A stretch of DNA of 20,283 nt, taken from the NCBI GenBank assembly GCA_001584585.1, contig LSYV01000003.1, positions 3,361,971 through 3,382,253 on the forward strand, given 5' to 3'. The notes beneath the pieces were generated by a model, which was not told the origin of the DNA, made no database searches, and worked only from the letters and a program-made list of their open reading frames with translations. The position numbers were made by a program, and so were the translations under genes. Positions 1 to 9,335 of this stretch are shown one piece after another; the stretch's first letter is position 1; the number at the start of each line of letters is the position of its first letter. The stretch comes from Gonium pectorale (lineage: Eukaryota; Chlorophyta; Chlorophyceae; Chlamydomonadales; Volvocaceae).

Positions 1-81
1 GCGCCCCTGCAGGATTCCCAGATGCCAGATGCGCCCTTCCCCAACCCTCCAAAGATGCCGGATGCCACCCTACCCCCGTGA
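1..81 (+). CDS. possible C-terminal tail of a truncated upstream gene
   Basis: From base 1 the first frame reads 26 codons to a TGA at 79-81. The peptide holds two similar Pro/Asp units, SQMPDAPFPNPP and KMPDATLPP, which looks more like a disordered protein tail than chance sequence. A TGTAA motif at 436-440 lies about 355 bases beyond the stop and would serve as a poly(A) signal. The gene body lies outside the window, so no function can be given. The stretch is too short to exclude a chance open frame, and it could equally be 3' UTR. Confidence 0.3.
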   Translation, partial: APLQDSQMPDAPFPNPPKMPDATLPP

Positions 82-435
82 CCAACCAAAACGGGAATCT
101 GGTATCGGTTGACACCCTCGTTCAGCGTGTCAGCATTGAGTGTCGCAACGGTCAGCCCTTGCACTCCTGGCACGCCCCGAGCGGAGCCAGCCTGATTAGC
201 GACCGCCTCAGCCTCCTGCCGCGTTCGCCCTTGGAGCAGCCGCTGAGCAGCGATCTATCGCGTGGAGTTGAGGAGCGGCCAAAAACCTCAGCACCACAGC
301 GCCGGTGTCGAAGCGAGCGAGCCGAGACACCGACCGACACCCACATATCGCCCGTTGTACACATTCTGTCGTACGGCCCACCGTATGGCGCGACACGACA
401 ATGTGGCGAGGATGCGGGGATGCAACGGGGAATGC

Positions 436-440
436 TGTAA
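436..440 (+). terminator. candidate TGTAA poly(A) signal
   Basis: TGTAA is the usual polyadenylation signal of volvocine algae. This copy lies 355 bases after the possible stop codon at 79-81, a normal 3' UTR length for these algae. The motif is short and expected by chance every kilobase or so. Confidence 0.25.
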
Positions 441-945
441 CAAGGTGCCACTGTGCGTCGCTACTGCACGGAATGCAGGCTGCATGGCGGAAATAATGGA
501 CACAGGTATTGCCAGAGTGCCCACATGAAAGGAAGGGGCTGTCGACAAGCGTGCAATTGAACGGCAGCCGTGATGGCACTCCTGCAGCAGTTGTCGACGA
601 ACCTACATAAACCCACATAAAGCCTCTGACAGCCCCAGGGATCCAGGGTTGTGAAAGCTCACCCTGCGGGCGCCTAGCATGGGATGGAAGCATGGAACCG
701 GATTGGCAGTTGGTCGTTACGGGGGGGAGGCGCTAATCTCGCCATACATTATGACTATATGACATTATAACTCAGCATAATTGCAGCTTAGTTATGTCAA
801 ATTATTGTGGAAAATGGAGGTGTGGGAGGTGTTTAGGGTGGTCTTGTTGGGTGTCAGCACCTTGCTTGTCACTATCGTTCTCCCAAGGCTTGATGTCCTG
901 GGAGTTATTGCGACCAAGAAAGAGAGACGTCATTCGAGAGCCAGC

Positions 946-980
946 CTTACAGGCTGCAGCTTGCTGCAGCCAACAGTAAG
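946..980. repeat. inverted repeat / hairpin upstream of gene A
   Basis: GGCTGCAG (952-959) and CTGCAGCC (964-971) form a perfect 8-bp stem around a 4-base loop. CTTAC (946-950) and GTAAG (976-980) can extend it after an internal bulge. It lies about 190 bases before the proposed gene A start and contains TTACA (947-951), the minus-strand form of the TGTAA signal. Its function is unknown. Confidence 0.5.
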
Positions 981-1170
981 CTGCGTGCTTCCCGGTCGCG
1001 AGGCCCGCTCATCGGCTAAAGAGAATGGATCCGAACATCTGGTACGTGCCAGGGAGCTGGTTGCGAGCTTGGTTCTGTGCTTGTGGGTATCGTCCTTTGT
1101 TCACAACGCCTTGTTGTGAACGCAGGCGACTTCGGCCTCAATATGTCCTGGGCAGTGCAAATCCTTGCAT

Positions 1171-2614
1171 ATGGGGCTTCTTGGACTGCCGGGCGGTACC
1201 CCCGGCTCACCGCGTGCTGCCCTGCTCCGTGACGACGCCCCTGTGCTGGCAAGTCCGCATACTGTCGACAAGGACACTGAATTAGCAGATTTTGACGACT
1301 GTTTTTACTTGCCTCTGCCTCCGGTGAGCCACGCTGCTGTGCTGAGACGGGCTGCGGTCCAGAGGCAACACAACCGACTTTGACAAACATGACTCTTGTC
1401 GCTCGCAGCCCACCCAGCGGATATTGACGGCCAAACCTGGTAATGTAACCATCGCTCGCAGCAGCAGCGTCAGTGACAGCAGCACGGGGCCGAGTGGTGG
1501 AAGCCTGGAGACTTCCCCGGCAGGAGCGGCGGCGCCGCCCGAGCCCGCGGTGCTCACCGTTGAGATTAGCTGCTGGTTGCAAGTCTCCACCAACCCGCCT
1601 GCTCAGCCAGCAAAGGATGCGCTGCTCTCGGCGCCGGTGATTATGACGAAGCCCCGCAGCCCGACCCGATGCCCAGAGCTATGCGCTACCACGTCTCCGC
1701 GCACGGCAAAGATGCCGGGAGGGTCGCCGCTCCAGCCCAACGAGCTGGGGCAAGTGCAGCTGCAAGATGCACAGCCGCCCTGGCTGCTGCCCTCACGAAG
1801 CTTAGCGCTGCAACTTGCAGCAGCAGAGCCGGGGCCACTGCCACAGCTGCCGGTGGCTGCAGTCCAGGTTCCGGCGCATTCGGAGCTTCAATTGCCCGAT
1901 TCAACGCCGCCTCCGGCGCCGCTGATGTCGTCGGAGCAGCTTCAGGTGCAGGCGATGGCACCCCAGGCGGCGTTGGCTCTGGCGCCACCGCAGCATGAGC
2001 TGCAAGCGCTGCCGGCACGGGCCCTACCGCCGCAGCAGGAGCTCCAGCCGCCGCCTCCGCCTTTTGACGGCTCAATCCCTCGGGTCTCCCGCCGCACCGT
2101 GTGGCTCCCCGTGGACCCGCCACAGCGCCCCAGCTGCCACATCGACACGGACCTAGTGACCAGCCCGCTTTCGGTGAAAGCGCGGGCTGCCAGGTTCGAG
2201 GAGCGCTGCGGAGGCAGCCCGGCGCCGTCGCCTGTGGCCCTGCGGACGCCGCCCTTCAGGCGGCTGCCAACCGTGCCGCTGTCACCCGCCACCTGCACGC
2301 CGCCCGCTGGCCGGGCAATGGGCAGCGCCCTTCGTAGCCCGCTCTCATCGCCGCGGGTGGCATGTGCCGCCAGGACGCCCTTCAGCCGACCGCCTGGTGG
2401 CCGCGGCGGCAGCTGCCTAGGGCAGAGCAGCTGCGGAGGTGGGGGCGTGGTCGGGCAGGTGACGTTCCTGCAGCTGGCGCGCGCAACGCAGCAGTTCGCC
2501 ATGGAGTCCCCGGCTCGGGGCCCATCGCCGGGGCTGTCGTCCCCGACGACTCCCACGACGACGCCGTCTAAGCGGTTGATGAAACCCAACATGCCCAACA
2601 TCGCAGGGCTGTGA
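1171..2614 (+). CDS. gene A: Pro/Ser/Gln-rich disordered protein with conserved C-terminal box
   Basis: I do not recognise the family. Proposed exons are 1171-1323 and 1409-2614, with an 85-base intron (GTGAGC donor, CTCGCAG acceptor); both junctions are phase 0 and give a 452-residue protein. The first exon ends in a Phe-Tyr-Leu-Pro segment that runs smoothly into the second. The middle (about 195-270) is Gln/Leu/Pro-rich with several degenerate ELQ-x-LP units. An internal box, SVKARAARFEE, lies at about residues 306-316, and the protein ends in TPSKRLMKPNMPNIAGL (436-452). SPTR, SPAR and TPSK fit the full CDK consensus [ST]-P-x-[KR], and KRLM resembles a cyclin-docking motif; these are inferences only. 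No signal peptide, membrane segment or folded domain is evident. The start is uncertain: an exon ending at 1041 (GTACGT donor) could join at 1126 in the same frame and extend the N-terminus. Gene B downstream shares both boxes, which supports real coding. Confidence 0.72.
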
Positions 2615-5300
2615 GCGTGCAAGGGTTGCAGACAGCGCAGTTGCGAAGCGAACGGCTGGGTGCTGTGGTGCCCCGCGTGTACGGCTCTGGGAGGTGTACT
2701 ATATGGGCCAGCGTCATGGGCCTGGGGTGGTGCAGGGCCACGGCTCGGCAAAGCTCACTCCGCGTATACGGGCGACGCGGCGAGTGGCAGGTTGGCCGCA
2801 ACGTGTCCCCGCATGCGCCTCCCAACCATTAGGCTTAGGCGACTCTCCGAATGATTGAGCTCCCTGATTGACTGTGCATGTGCCTCCTGCATGTCTTTTC
2901 AACCGCAAGAACCGTTTTGAATGCTTTGTCCTTATTGGCAAAGGGTTCGGCGAGTTGCCACGTGACCCCGCCCAGCGGTTTTCCATTTTTTTCAACAAGT
3001 TGCCTGCATCCGCGGTCCTCATTTTGACCGTTCAACGCGAGCGGCCTGATTAATTGGCTTCGTGACGGGAGGCATGAACCCTTGACAGCTGGCGAGTGGC
3101 CAAAGTACCTGGGCTGGGATTGGTATGGCCTTTGCCCCTTGCTGTGGCTCGCTGCGGACCGGTCCATGCGTTGCAAGCACTGCAAGGCGGTACGCTTGTA
3201 CCCTGAAGTACGGCACGCAGGTGGCGCCCTCCATACAGGTGGCTGGCGTTTAGTTGCAACGTCTCTCTCTTTGGGCCACATGCAAGCGTTGGCACGGATA
3301 TTCCGAACCTATGGGTGCCATAATGCTGTACTACATCGCTGCTGCCGTGAGCTGTTCACCTATTATGGCTCCCATGTAGAGGAGTCGGTGTACTGGGCTT
3401 TCCGTTGCCAGCCAGCCCTTCGCATAAACGACATGGTACGGCTTGTATGAGAGTCAATTACTGTAGGTGGTCACGGTGAAGAGGCCGCCGTGAAGACGTC
3501 ATCTATCAATCCCCATCAGCCGGTCATCAACCAACAGCTGCGGTGGGGGCCCGGGAGCCCAGATTATCTGCAGTGATCACGATTGCTGCGCTGACAAGAG
3601 GAGCGGCCCGTGAGCGCGATAGCAGAAGGGGCGTGACTGTAACAGGTGAGCAAGCAAAAGCGCGAGCGGGGTTGCTGGGTTCCCAGGCGCCGAGCACCTG
3701 TCCCTCAGCCACGACAGATGCATAAGCTCTTGCTGCAGCTACACATGCCTGGGTCAGACCAGTGAGCATTATTTGCACTTCCTGGTTCCACATCAGGCAG
3801 TAGCTGCGGGTGTAGTTGCAAGCGTATGCGTGTTCAAACCAGCCCTCGCAGTGGGCAAACCGCAGCGCGTGGGGTATGCGTACGTGCGGCGCGCACCCTG
3901 AATGCTGTAAGGTGGACAACGTAGGCCAACGCAGGCCTCCGCACATACCATGCACACAGCCTGGCGCAGCTGTCTCCCCGGTATCTAGTGAGGCAAACGC
4001 CAACAGCCCCCTAGTCGGCCTTTCCCGCAGCGCAGCTGTTGTTCCGAGCCGGCAATGTCCGCCATGCCGCCTGTGAGTCAGAGGCAGCATAGCTCCCCAC
4101 TTCAGTCTAAGATATCTTGGCAACAGCCATATGCCTTAATAACAATGTATGCCCCAAATGACCGTAGCCGCAGGCAGCTAGAGCAACAGCTCGCCCCATG
4201 CGTGGCAGCCCATTACAGTGCTCACGGTCGGCGCTGGGACATGGCAGCAAGATTGCCACTAGCACAATGTAATAGTGATTACAGGTATTGATTTACCGTC
4301 TGTTTGACTACCTGTTTGTCAGGCCGGGGGAGGGGGGGCAAGGGCGGTAGATAGCAAGAGTGATGATGTGGTCTGCAGGTGAGTTGCACCCGTATGGCGG
4401 GCGGCAGATACTTATACAGCTCTATGTCAAGTACAGGTAGATGCGTGCAGCTGCTCGACGCACGGCCTTGCAAGCGACGCGAGTGCACTAGGACCCGAGG
4501 GTTTCTGGCCACAAGCTGCCAGCCAAATACACTGGATTCACCTGGTATTAGCATGTAAAGAGAATGACCATGCCGGAAGCTGAAGCGTTGCTGACCGGAC
4601 CCGTGGCTGGACGAGCATTTTGCTACTGGCCCCTTCACAAAAGTCGCTGCCTCGACGCGAGCGTGCTTATAATTTCACGCGCTTCTGCAGAACGGTGTCG
4701 CGGCCATCGTGATACTACTACAACCTGAGGCTTCTTTACCCTTAAAGCGCCTGGTTTTGCGGAGACTAAAAAGCCAATATGTTCACATCAGAGGCCGTCT
4801 TTTTGCTGCTGATGGTCTACCTTCCCGCGGTCTACTTACGGAGTTGGCGGCGGCGCGGGAGGTAACTGATTTTGATGGACCGAACCCCGCCGCTTGCGTG
4901 GGTAGGAAAGCTTACAAACATGAATAATAGGCTGTTCAACATACAGCGAGACTTGTGCTAAAATGCATTAATGGATCTCGTGAATGTCTTCGTGGACATG
5001 TCGATGTACGTAGCTCAAAGGACGTCCGCCACGCCCCATACGCAGACAATGCGTGGGCAACCTACAATCCGGGTGCTTGGTGCGATTTGGTGCCGGAGGA
5101 GAGCAAGCGCAAGCGGTGAGAATTGTCGGCTTCGTGCCGTTGCCGAATAAGCTTTGAAACCGACCTCCGTCACGCCGTATGTGAATGCACAAGTTGGCAT
5201 CTCCGTGCATGAAGCACTCGAACTTACTCGCCCTCACTCTGTTGCCTGTGCAGGTGCCCGACTCGCCGCCCCAACTCGACCATGATGTTTGCCGCCCATC
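2615..5300. other. 2.7-kb intergenic region between genes A and B
   Basis: No gene is supported here. Several open frames of 70-200 codons exist on both strands, but they lack recognisable motifs, mostly lack an ATG and do not show the composition of the neighbouring exons. TGTAA occurs at 3638-3642, 3906-3910 and 4268-4272, the last inside a palindrome. A good acceptor-like site (GTTGCCTGTGCAG, ending 5253) suggests that gene B may have an upstream non-coding or short coding exon. The gene A 3' UTR and gene B promoter must lie here. Confidence 0.45.
4268..4283. repeat. palindromic TGTAAT...ATTACA
   Basis: TGTAAT (4268-4273) and ATTACA (4278-4283) are perfect inverted copies separated by four bases. 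Each arm holds TGTAA, so the site would present the volvocine poly(A) signal on both strands. No gene on either strand is close enough to assign it. Confidence 0.35.
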
Positions 5301-6013
5301 ATGTACCGAGGCCCAGACCATCCAAGCAAGGCCAGTTATCTATATCTCTACTCTTCATCGCTCTTTTTCCGAAACCCCGCCACCAGCATCGCTCGCCCGC
5401 CGCACGCCCCAAAGGCCTCCCTCGCCCCCCAGCAGCCACTGCCAACGCCCCCTCCCTCCGGCGCCAGCGGCCTCCGCGCCCTCCGCCGCTGCGTCAGCGC
5501 ACCTGATCGCAGCCGCCACAGCGCTGACGCCACCCCAGCGGACAACTCCGACGTCGACGCTGGCCCGGTGTCGGTCCTCTCGCGGGCTGCCCTCTTTGAG
5601 AGCCTCTGCCGCTCCAGCGCCGCGCTCTCGCCGTCCCCCACCTCGGAGCTCACCTGCAGCTACTCGTCACCCTTCTCCTCCATCTCCTCTTCTTCCTCCT
5701 CCTCTTGCTGCTCCTCCCCGGCACCCTCATCGTCTGGCTCCAGCCGTGGCAGCAGCGGCTGCGTCAGCCCGGCAGCGAGCGCCCGCGGCTCGCCTCGCAC
5801 GTCGTGCAATGGCGAGCCGGGGGCAGCAGGCGAGAGCTGGCGGTCATCTCGGGAGCGCAGCACGAGCTGCAGGAAGCTCCTCATGTTCGGCAACTGCAGC
5901 CCGGCGGCGGCGGCGGCGGCGCCCCAGCAGGCTGCTGGAGTGCTGGTACGCTCAAGTCGACGCCGTCCAAGCGGCTCATGAAGCCCAACGTGGCCAATAT
6001 CGTCGGCTTGTGA
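5301..6013 (+). CDS. gene B: disordered protein, paralogue of gene A (frame change inside)
   Basis: The family is unrecognised but related to gene A. One frame starting at ATG 5301 reads a basic, Pro/Ser-rich N-terminus, then an acidic patch and the box SVLSRAALFESL (5571-5606), matching SVKARAARFEE of gene A, followed by Ser-Pro segments and a long poly-Ser run (about 5680-5720). The C-terminal box TPSKRLMKPNVANIVGL (5960-6010, stop 6011-6013) matches 14 of 17 gene A residues but lies in another frame. Joining the two needs an intron of length 2 modulo 3, or one missing base. A weak candidate intron is 5746-5930 (GTGGCA donor, CCCCAGCAG acceptor). Alternatives are an assembly or sequencing slip in the (GGC)n run at 5903-5920, or a pseudogene. 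The true 5' end is uncertain: an acceptor-like site at 5253 suggests an upstream exon, and the frame used here is closed by TGA at 5283-5285. Confidence 0.55.
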
Positions 6014-7065
6014 ACGCCGGTTTTGCACAGTGTGTGCTGCCGCCGTACCGTGTGCGCAAGTTTGCGCACGGGTTACGTTGGCTTCCGGCCCAGCTGACAC
6101 GCTGTCGTCGAGCCGCAGCGAATGGGATAAAACCAGAGTGTTGTGGAGACCACCTCCGCTAAGGCAACAAGAGCATTCGAAGTACATTGCGTACGCTTCC
6201 CAATCGAAGTGTTTTGACCGCTAGTGAGTGTCGGATAATAGGCTGGCGCTGTGTACAGCACTGCGAGTGTGCAGTGAGGAATGGCTGGTTATGGATGGGA
6301 TTGAATTGATGGGTATATTTCAAGCTTTATTAGCTAGGCTTGTCGGGCATGAAACTGGCCAGGTCACAAAAAATGTCGTGTTCAGCATGTGTGTTGCCAT
6401 ACCGGTTGGTTGGACCTTGTGAGGCGTCAGGACTGCTTGGACATGTGTTTAACTCTATGAATATGAACAAAACCTAAACAAGCATGAGTCCCCAGGAATC
6501 CCGTGGAATCCCTACAAGAAAAATCAATGCATGTAGGGTGAGCAAGTGGCACTTAAGTGTGAGACATGCCTTAGTACAAGACTTGGCACCAGCAGCGCTG
6601 GGCCGGCCTTTCGCAATCAATCTGCAATGACCATGTTGTGTCTGTTTGAATGTTGGATTGTGATTGAAATTTGTATGTTGTAAACGGAGTATCGTTGTTG
6701 ATGGCTGATGAGGAGCCACGCTGTAACACAAGCGAAAGGCCACACCTGACCCCGTAGGCACTACAAACATTTGACTGAAGCACGCACTTTGTTTCCGACC
6801 AGCTCTGCTTGACTGTATGCCTGTTGCATGCCTCTCGTCAGTGAGGTCTTGACTCCATCATTCGACTGTGACGCACACATGTCCGTAACACCTGACCGGC
6901 AAGGATACCCTCCCGAAAAGTCTTTTCCCACCTTCATGGGTCCGGTGTTATGGCCTGCTGCTCACTCCAAATATCATGCCGCCGGAGCCCCAACAGCCCC
7001 AGACAGACAGAGTGCACACGGCTCCCGTATGCACCCATCTATACAGTTGCACATGCCCACGCGGT
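6014..7065. other. convergent intergenic region between genes B and C
   Basis: This holds the 3' ends of gene B (plus) and gene C (minus). No coding sequence is supported. TGTAA occurs on the plus strand at 6679-6683 and 6722-6726, giving gene B a 3' UTR of roughly 0.7 kb. I found no TTACA (minus-strand TGTAA) below gene C, so its poly(A) signal is unassigned. The sequence is clearly AT-richer than the flanking exons. Confidence 0.45.
6679..6683 (+). terminator. candidate poly(A) signal of gene B
   Basis: This is the first TGTAA downstream of the gene B stop codon, 666 bases after it and in an AT-rich context, as expected for a volvocine 3' UTR end. Confidence 0.35.
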
Positions 7066-9011
7066 TCAGTACAGTCCGTAGCCGTCGTCGTACCCGGGCC
7101 CGTGAGCCTCATCGTCGTACGCCCCGTCCGGCCCATACTCCCCGTACTGGTACCGCATCTCGTAGTACTCCTCCTCGTGCCGCCTCCAGTAGTCCCTCAG
7201 CTCCCGCGCCTCCTTCGCCAGGTCCCAATGCCCCGGCTCACTCCCCTCCTGCCCTTCCCCCTCCTCCTCCCCACCACTCTCCCGGCGCTCCAGCCCCGCG
7301 ACGCCGTCAACACCTCCCTCTCCTTCCCCTCCCACCTCTCGCCCTCTCCTCATCCTCCGCGCTCTTCCCCCTCTCCCCTTCTCCCCTTCCTCCTCCCCTG
7401 CCTCCGCGGTTGCCGCTGCAGCCATGGCGGCTGCGTCTTCCCCGCTCTTCAGCAGCAGCCCCTGCTCCCCCGGCCCCGCGCACATGACCGACACGCCCGC
7501 CGCCACGTAGTATAGCTCCTCGTCGTCCGAGGGCAGCAGCGCCGCCTGCTCGCTGTTGAAGGCGGCCGCCATGTGCCAGCGCGCCACGTCCAGCGGGGAG
7601 ACGCTGCCCTCGTCGCCCGCCATGACCAGCTGGTCGGCGTTGGGCTCGGCGCCCACCGAAAACTCCCACGCCTGGGATCAGGTAAGGATGGCGGCGGGGG
7701 ACGATGACTTGCAAATCGTGGGTGTATGCGAATGGCAGGGCAAGACGCAGCGCCACTGCATAGCTGAGGGGAGATAAGGGGGCCGGGGCGCGCAAGCTCA
7801 TGCCCCAGTACCGTACAGCGCACAGCCACAGCCTGTGATTCTATGCCCCAACCATAGCCGGCGCCCCACGCCTCCATTCCGCATTCCTCCACCCTAACCC
7901 CGGGCGCCCCTTCACCCAGCTCCCAGCATTGCTCCAGCCGCGTTAACCCTGCACCTTCACCACACCTCGACCACGCTTTCCCGCCTCACACCGCATGCTG
8001 TCCACACGCACCCCGAAGTGCGGGTTGTAGTAGAGCGTTCGGTCCTCTCCGGCCGGCCCGTCCGCGCGCGAGCGGATGTAGACGGGCTTGCCCTCGAAGC
8101 AGCCCGCCAGCAGGTAGCGCCCGTCCAGGCCGCCGGTCAGGCGGTCGGCGTGGCCGTCGGCTCCGCGCACCTCGAGGTGGCAGGCCTCCGTGCCGTTAAG
8201 GCGAAAGGATGCGAAGCCACCCAGGTAGTGGCACGAGTCGAAGGGGTCTGGTGGCGAGGGCAGGGGGCAGGGGCGGAGTGGAGCGGGCGCCAGGTGATGG
8301 TCGTGGTGGTGGAGGGTCAGGTGGGGGGTGACGGGAGCAGGGAAGGGCCCAGGGGAGCCGTGAGGGCAGCGGGGGGACCGCGTGCAGTGCAGCTGCGGGG
8401 CGCGCTAGCGGAGGTGGTGTTAGTGCAGTGTACCATAACCCGTTGGCGGCTTCATGTGTCCATTCCACAACTTTCACCTGCTGTAACTTAAATGTGGGAA
8501 CAAGGCCACCGGAGCCACCCCGGGGCAGAATGCAGGCACCGCATCCAGTTCCCTGCAGCGGGCCGGGATCACACTCACATCGTGGGTCATAGTGGACGTC
8601 GTACTGATTGAACGCGTCCGAATTGGGGCACACGCCTCCGGGGCACGAAGCACCGCTATCGCCTCCATGCCGGATCGGGCCCCCGAACCGGCGGCTGATG
8701 CCGCCTGGCGGGGCGGGGGCTGCAAGGCCCAGCGGGTCCGCCTCCTCCACGTAGTCGCCCTCCGGGATTGCCCTGCTCCACATGCGCGGCTGCTGCTCCT
8801 CTGGGTATCCGTAGGAGTATTGCGGGAAATGCCGGTGGGCCGCTGCCGGCGGCACGAACCCCGCGCCACCGTAGTCGTCGGTGTCGTTCCAGCCCCCGTG
8901 CCCATACTCCTCGTAGTACACAGGATCGTCGCTGAGAACCCATCCATTAAGCCATGCACATTGAATAAAAAGCAAGGCCAGCCACGCCGACGCGGGAGGG
9001 CCGGGCCGCAT
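7066..9011 (-). CDS. gene C: secreted Tyr-rich, Cys-containing protein with acidic linker
   Basis: Unnamed secretory protein of 424 residues. Exons on the minus strand are 9011-8579, 8247-8012 and 7671-7066; donors GTGAGT and GTGCGT and acceptors CCACCAG and ATCCCAG join in phase without a stop. Residues 1 to about 26 form a signal peptide (basic start, hydrophobic LALLFIQCAWL core, small residues before DDP). The N-terminal region (30-100) is Tyr/Gly/Asp/Pro-rich. Residues 145-290 look like a folded module with the order Cys-His-Tyr-Leu-Gly-Gly, NGT, GGLDGRYLLAGCFEGKPVYIR, LYYNPHFGAWEFS. Mature cysteines at 123, 127, 150, 167, 194 and 287 are even in number, consistent with disulfides; Asn42 and Asn162 are glycosylation sequons. 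A Gly/Glu/Arg linker (315-368) is followed by a charged helix (HWDLAKEARELRDYWRRHEEEYYEMRY) and a Tyr/Asp/Gly tail to the C-terminus. It may be an extracellular matrix or cell-wall component; this is inferred from composition only. Part of the purine-rich linker could be an unrecognised intron. Confidence 0.82.
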
Positions 9012-9335
9012 GGTGACTCAAAATGCTACCCAAGCGCGTTGATCATTCTAACCAATGATTATGCACAGTATGCCACTTTGCAGCGCTCGTTTCCTGCTGA
9101 TTGCTGGATAGTCACAGACTGTGCACTGTGGTTGCACTCTGGTCTTGACGTCGGTCCAATTTTTTGATGGTTGCTGAACGGAGGAAGTGGCCCTAACAGT
9201 GGGCCAGTGGTCGATGGGTAACAGAAGTCAGGAGAACAGACGGACGTGAGTCCGGGCTAAAAGGCAACCTTGTAACGGACGCGGTATGCTTCAGAGGTTC
9301 GATCTCTGTTACCAAATCTCCAGGCTGCAGGGTTT

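Larger units (their letters stand above)
82..1170. other. intergenic region upstream of gene A
   Basis: No coding sequence here is convincing; the open frames show no recognisable motif and no splice-compatible continuation, apart from a possible extra gene A exon ending at 1041. The stretch holds a TGTAA at 436-440, a tandem pair of near-identical 10-mers (CCTACATAAA/CCCACATAAA, 602-621), an AT-rich block around 745-800 and a strong hairpin at 946-980. The promoter and 5' UTR of gene A should lie in the right half. Confidence 0.5.

Noticed and set aside
1942..2751. Minus-strand open frame of 269 codons over gene A
   Set aside because: It is the antisense shadow of the gene A exon; the plus strand has the splice site and the motif conserved with gene B.
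3527..4123. Minus-strand open frame of 198 codons in the A-B gap
   Set aside because: No recognisable motif, no ATG at its 5' end, no splice continuation and unremarkable composition.
5185..6162. Long plus-strand open frame across gene B in a third frame (325 codons)
   Set aside because: Its Ala/Arg/Pro-rich content is a GC-rich shadow, and it contains neither of the boxes shared with gene A.
9290..9313. tRNA T-arm-like hairpin (CAGAG-GTTCGAT-CTCTG)
   Set aside because: The TTCGA loop is one base out of register for a real T-arm, and no anticodon or D-arm can be folded upstream at normal spacing.
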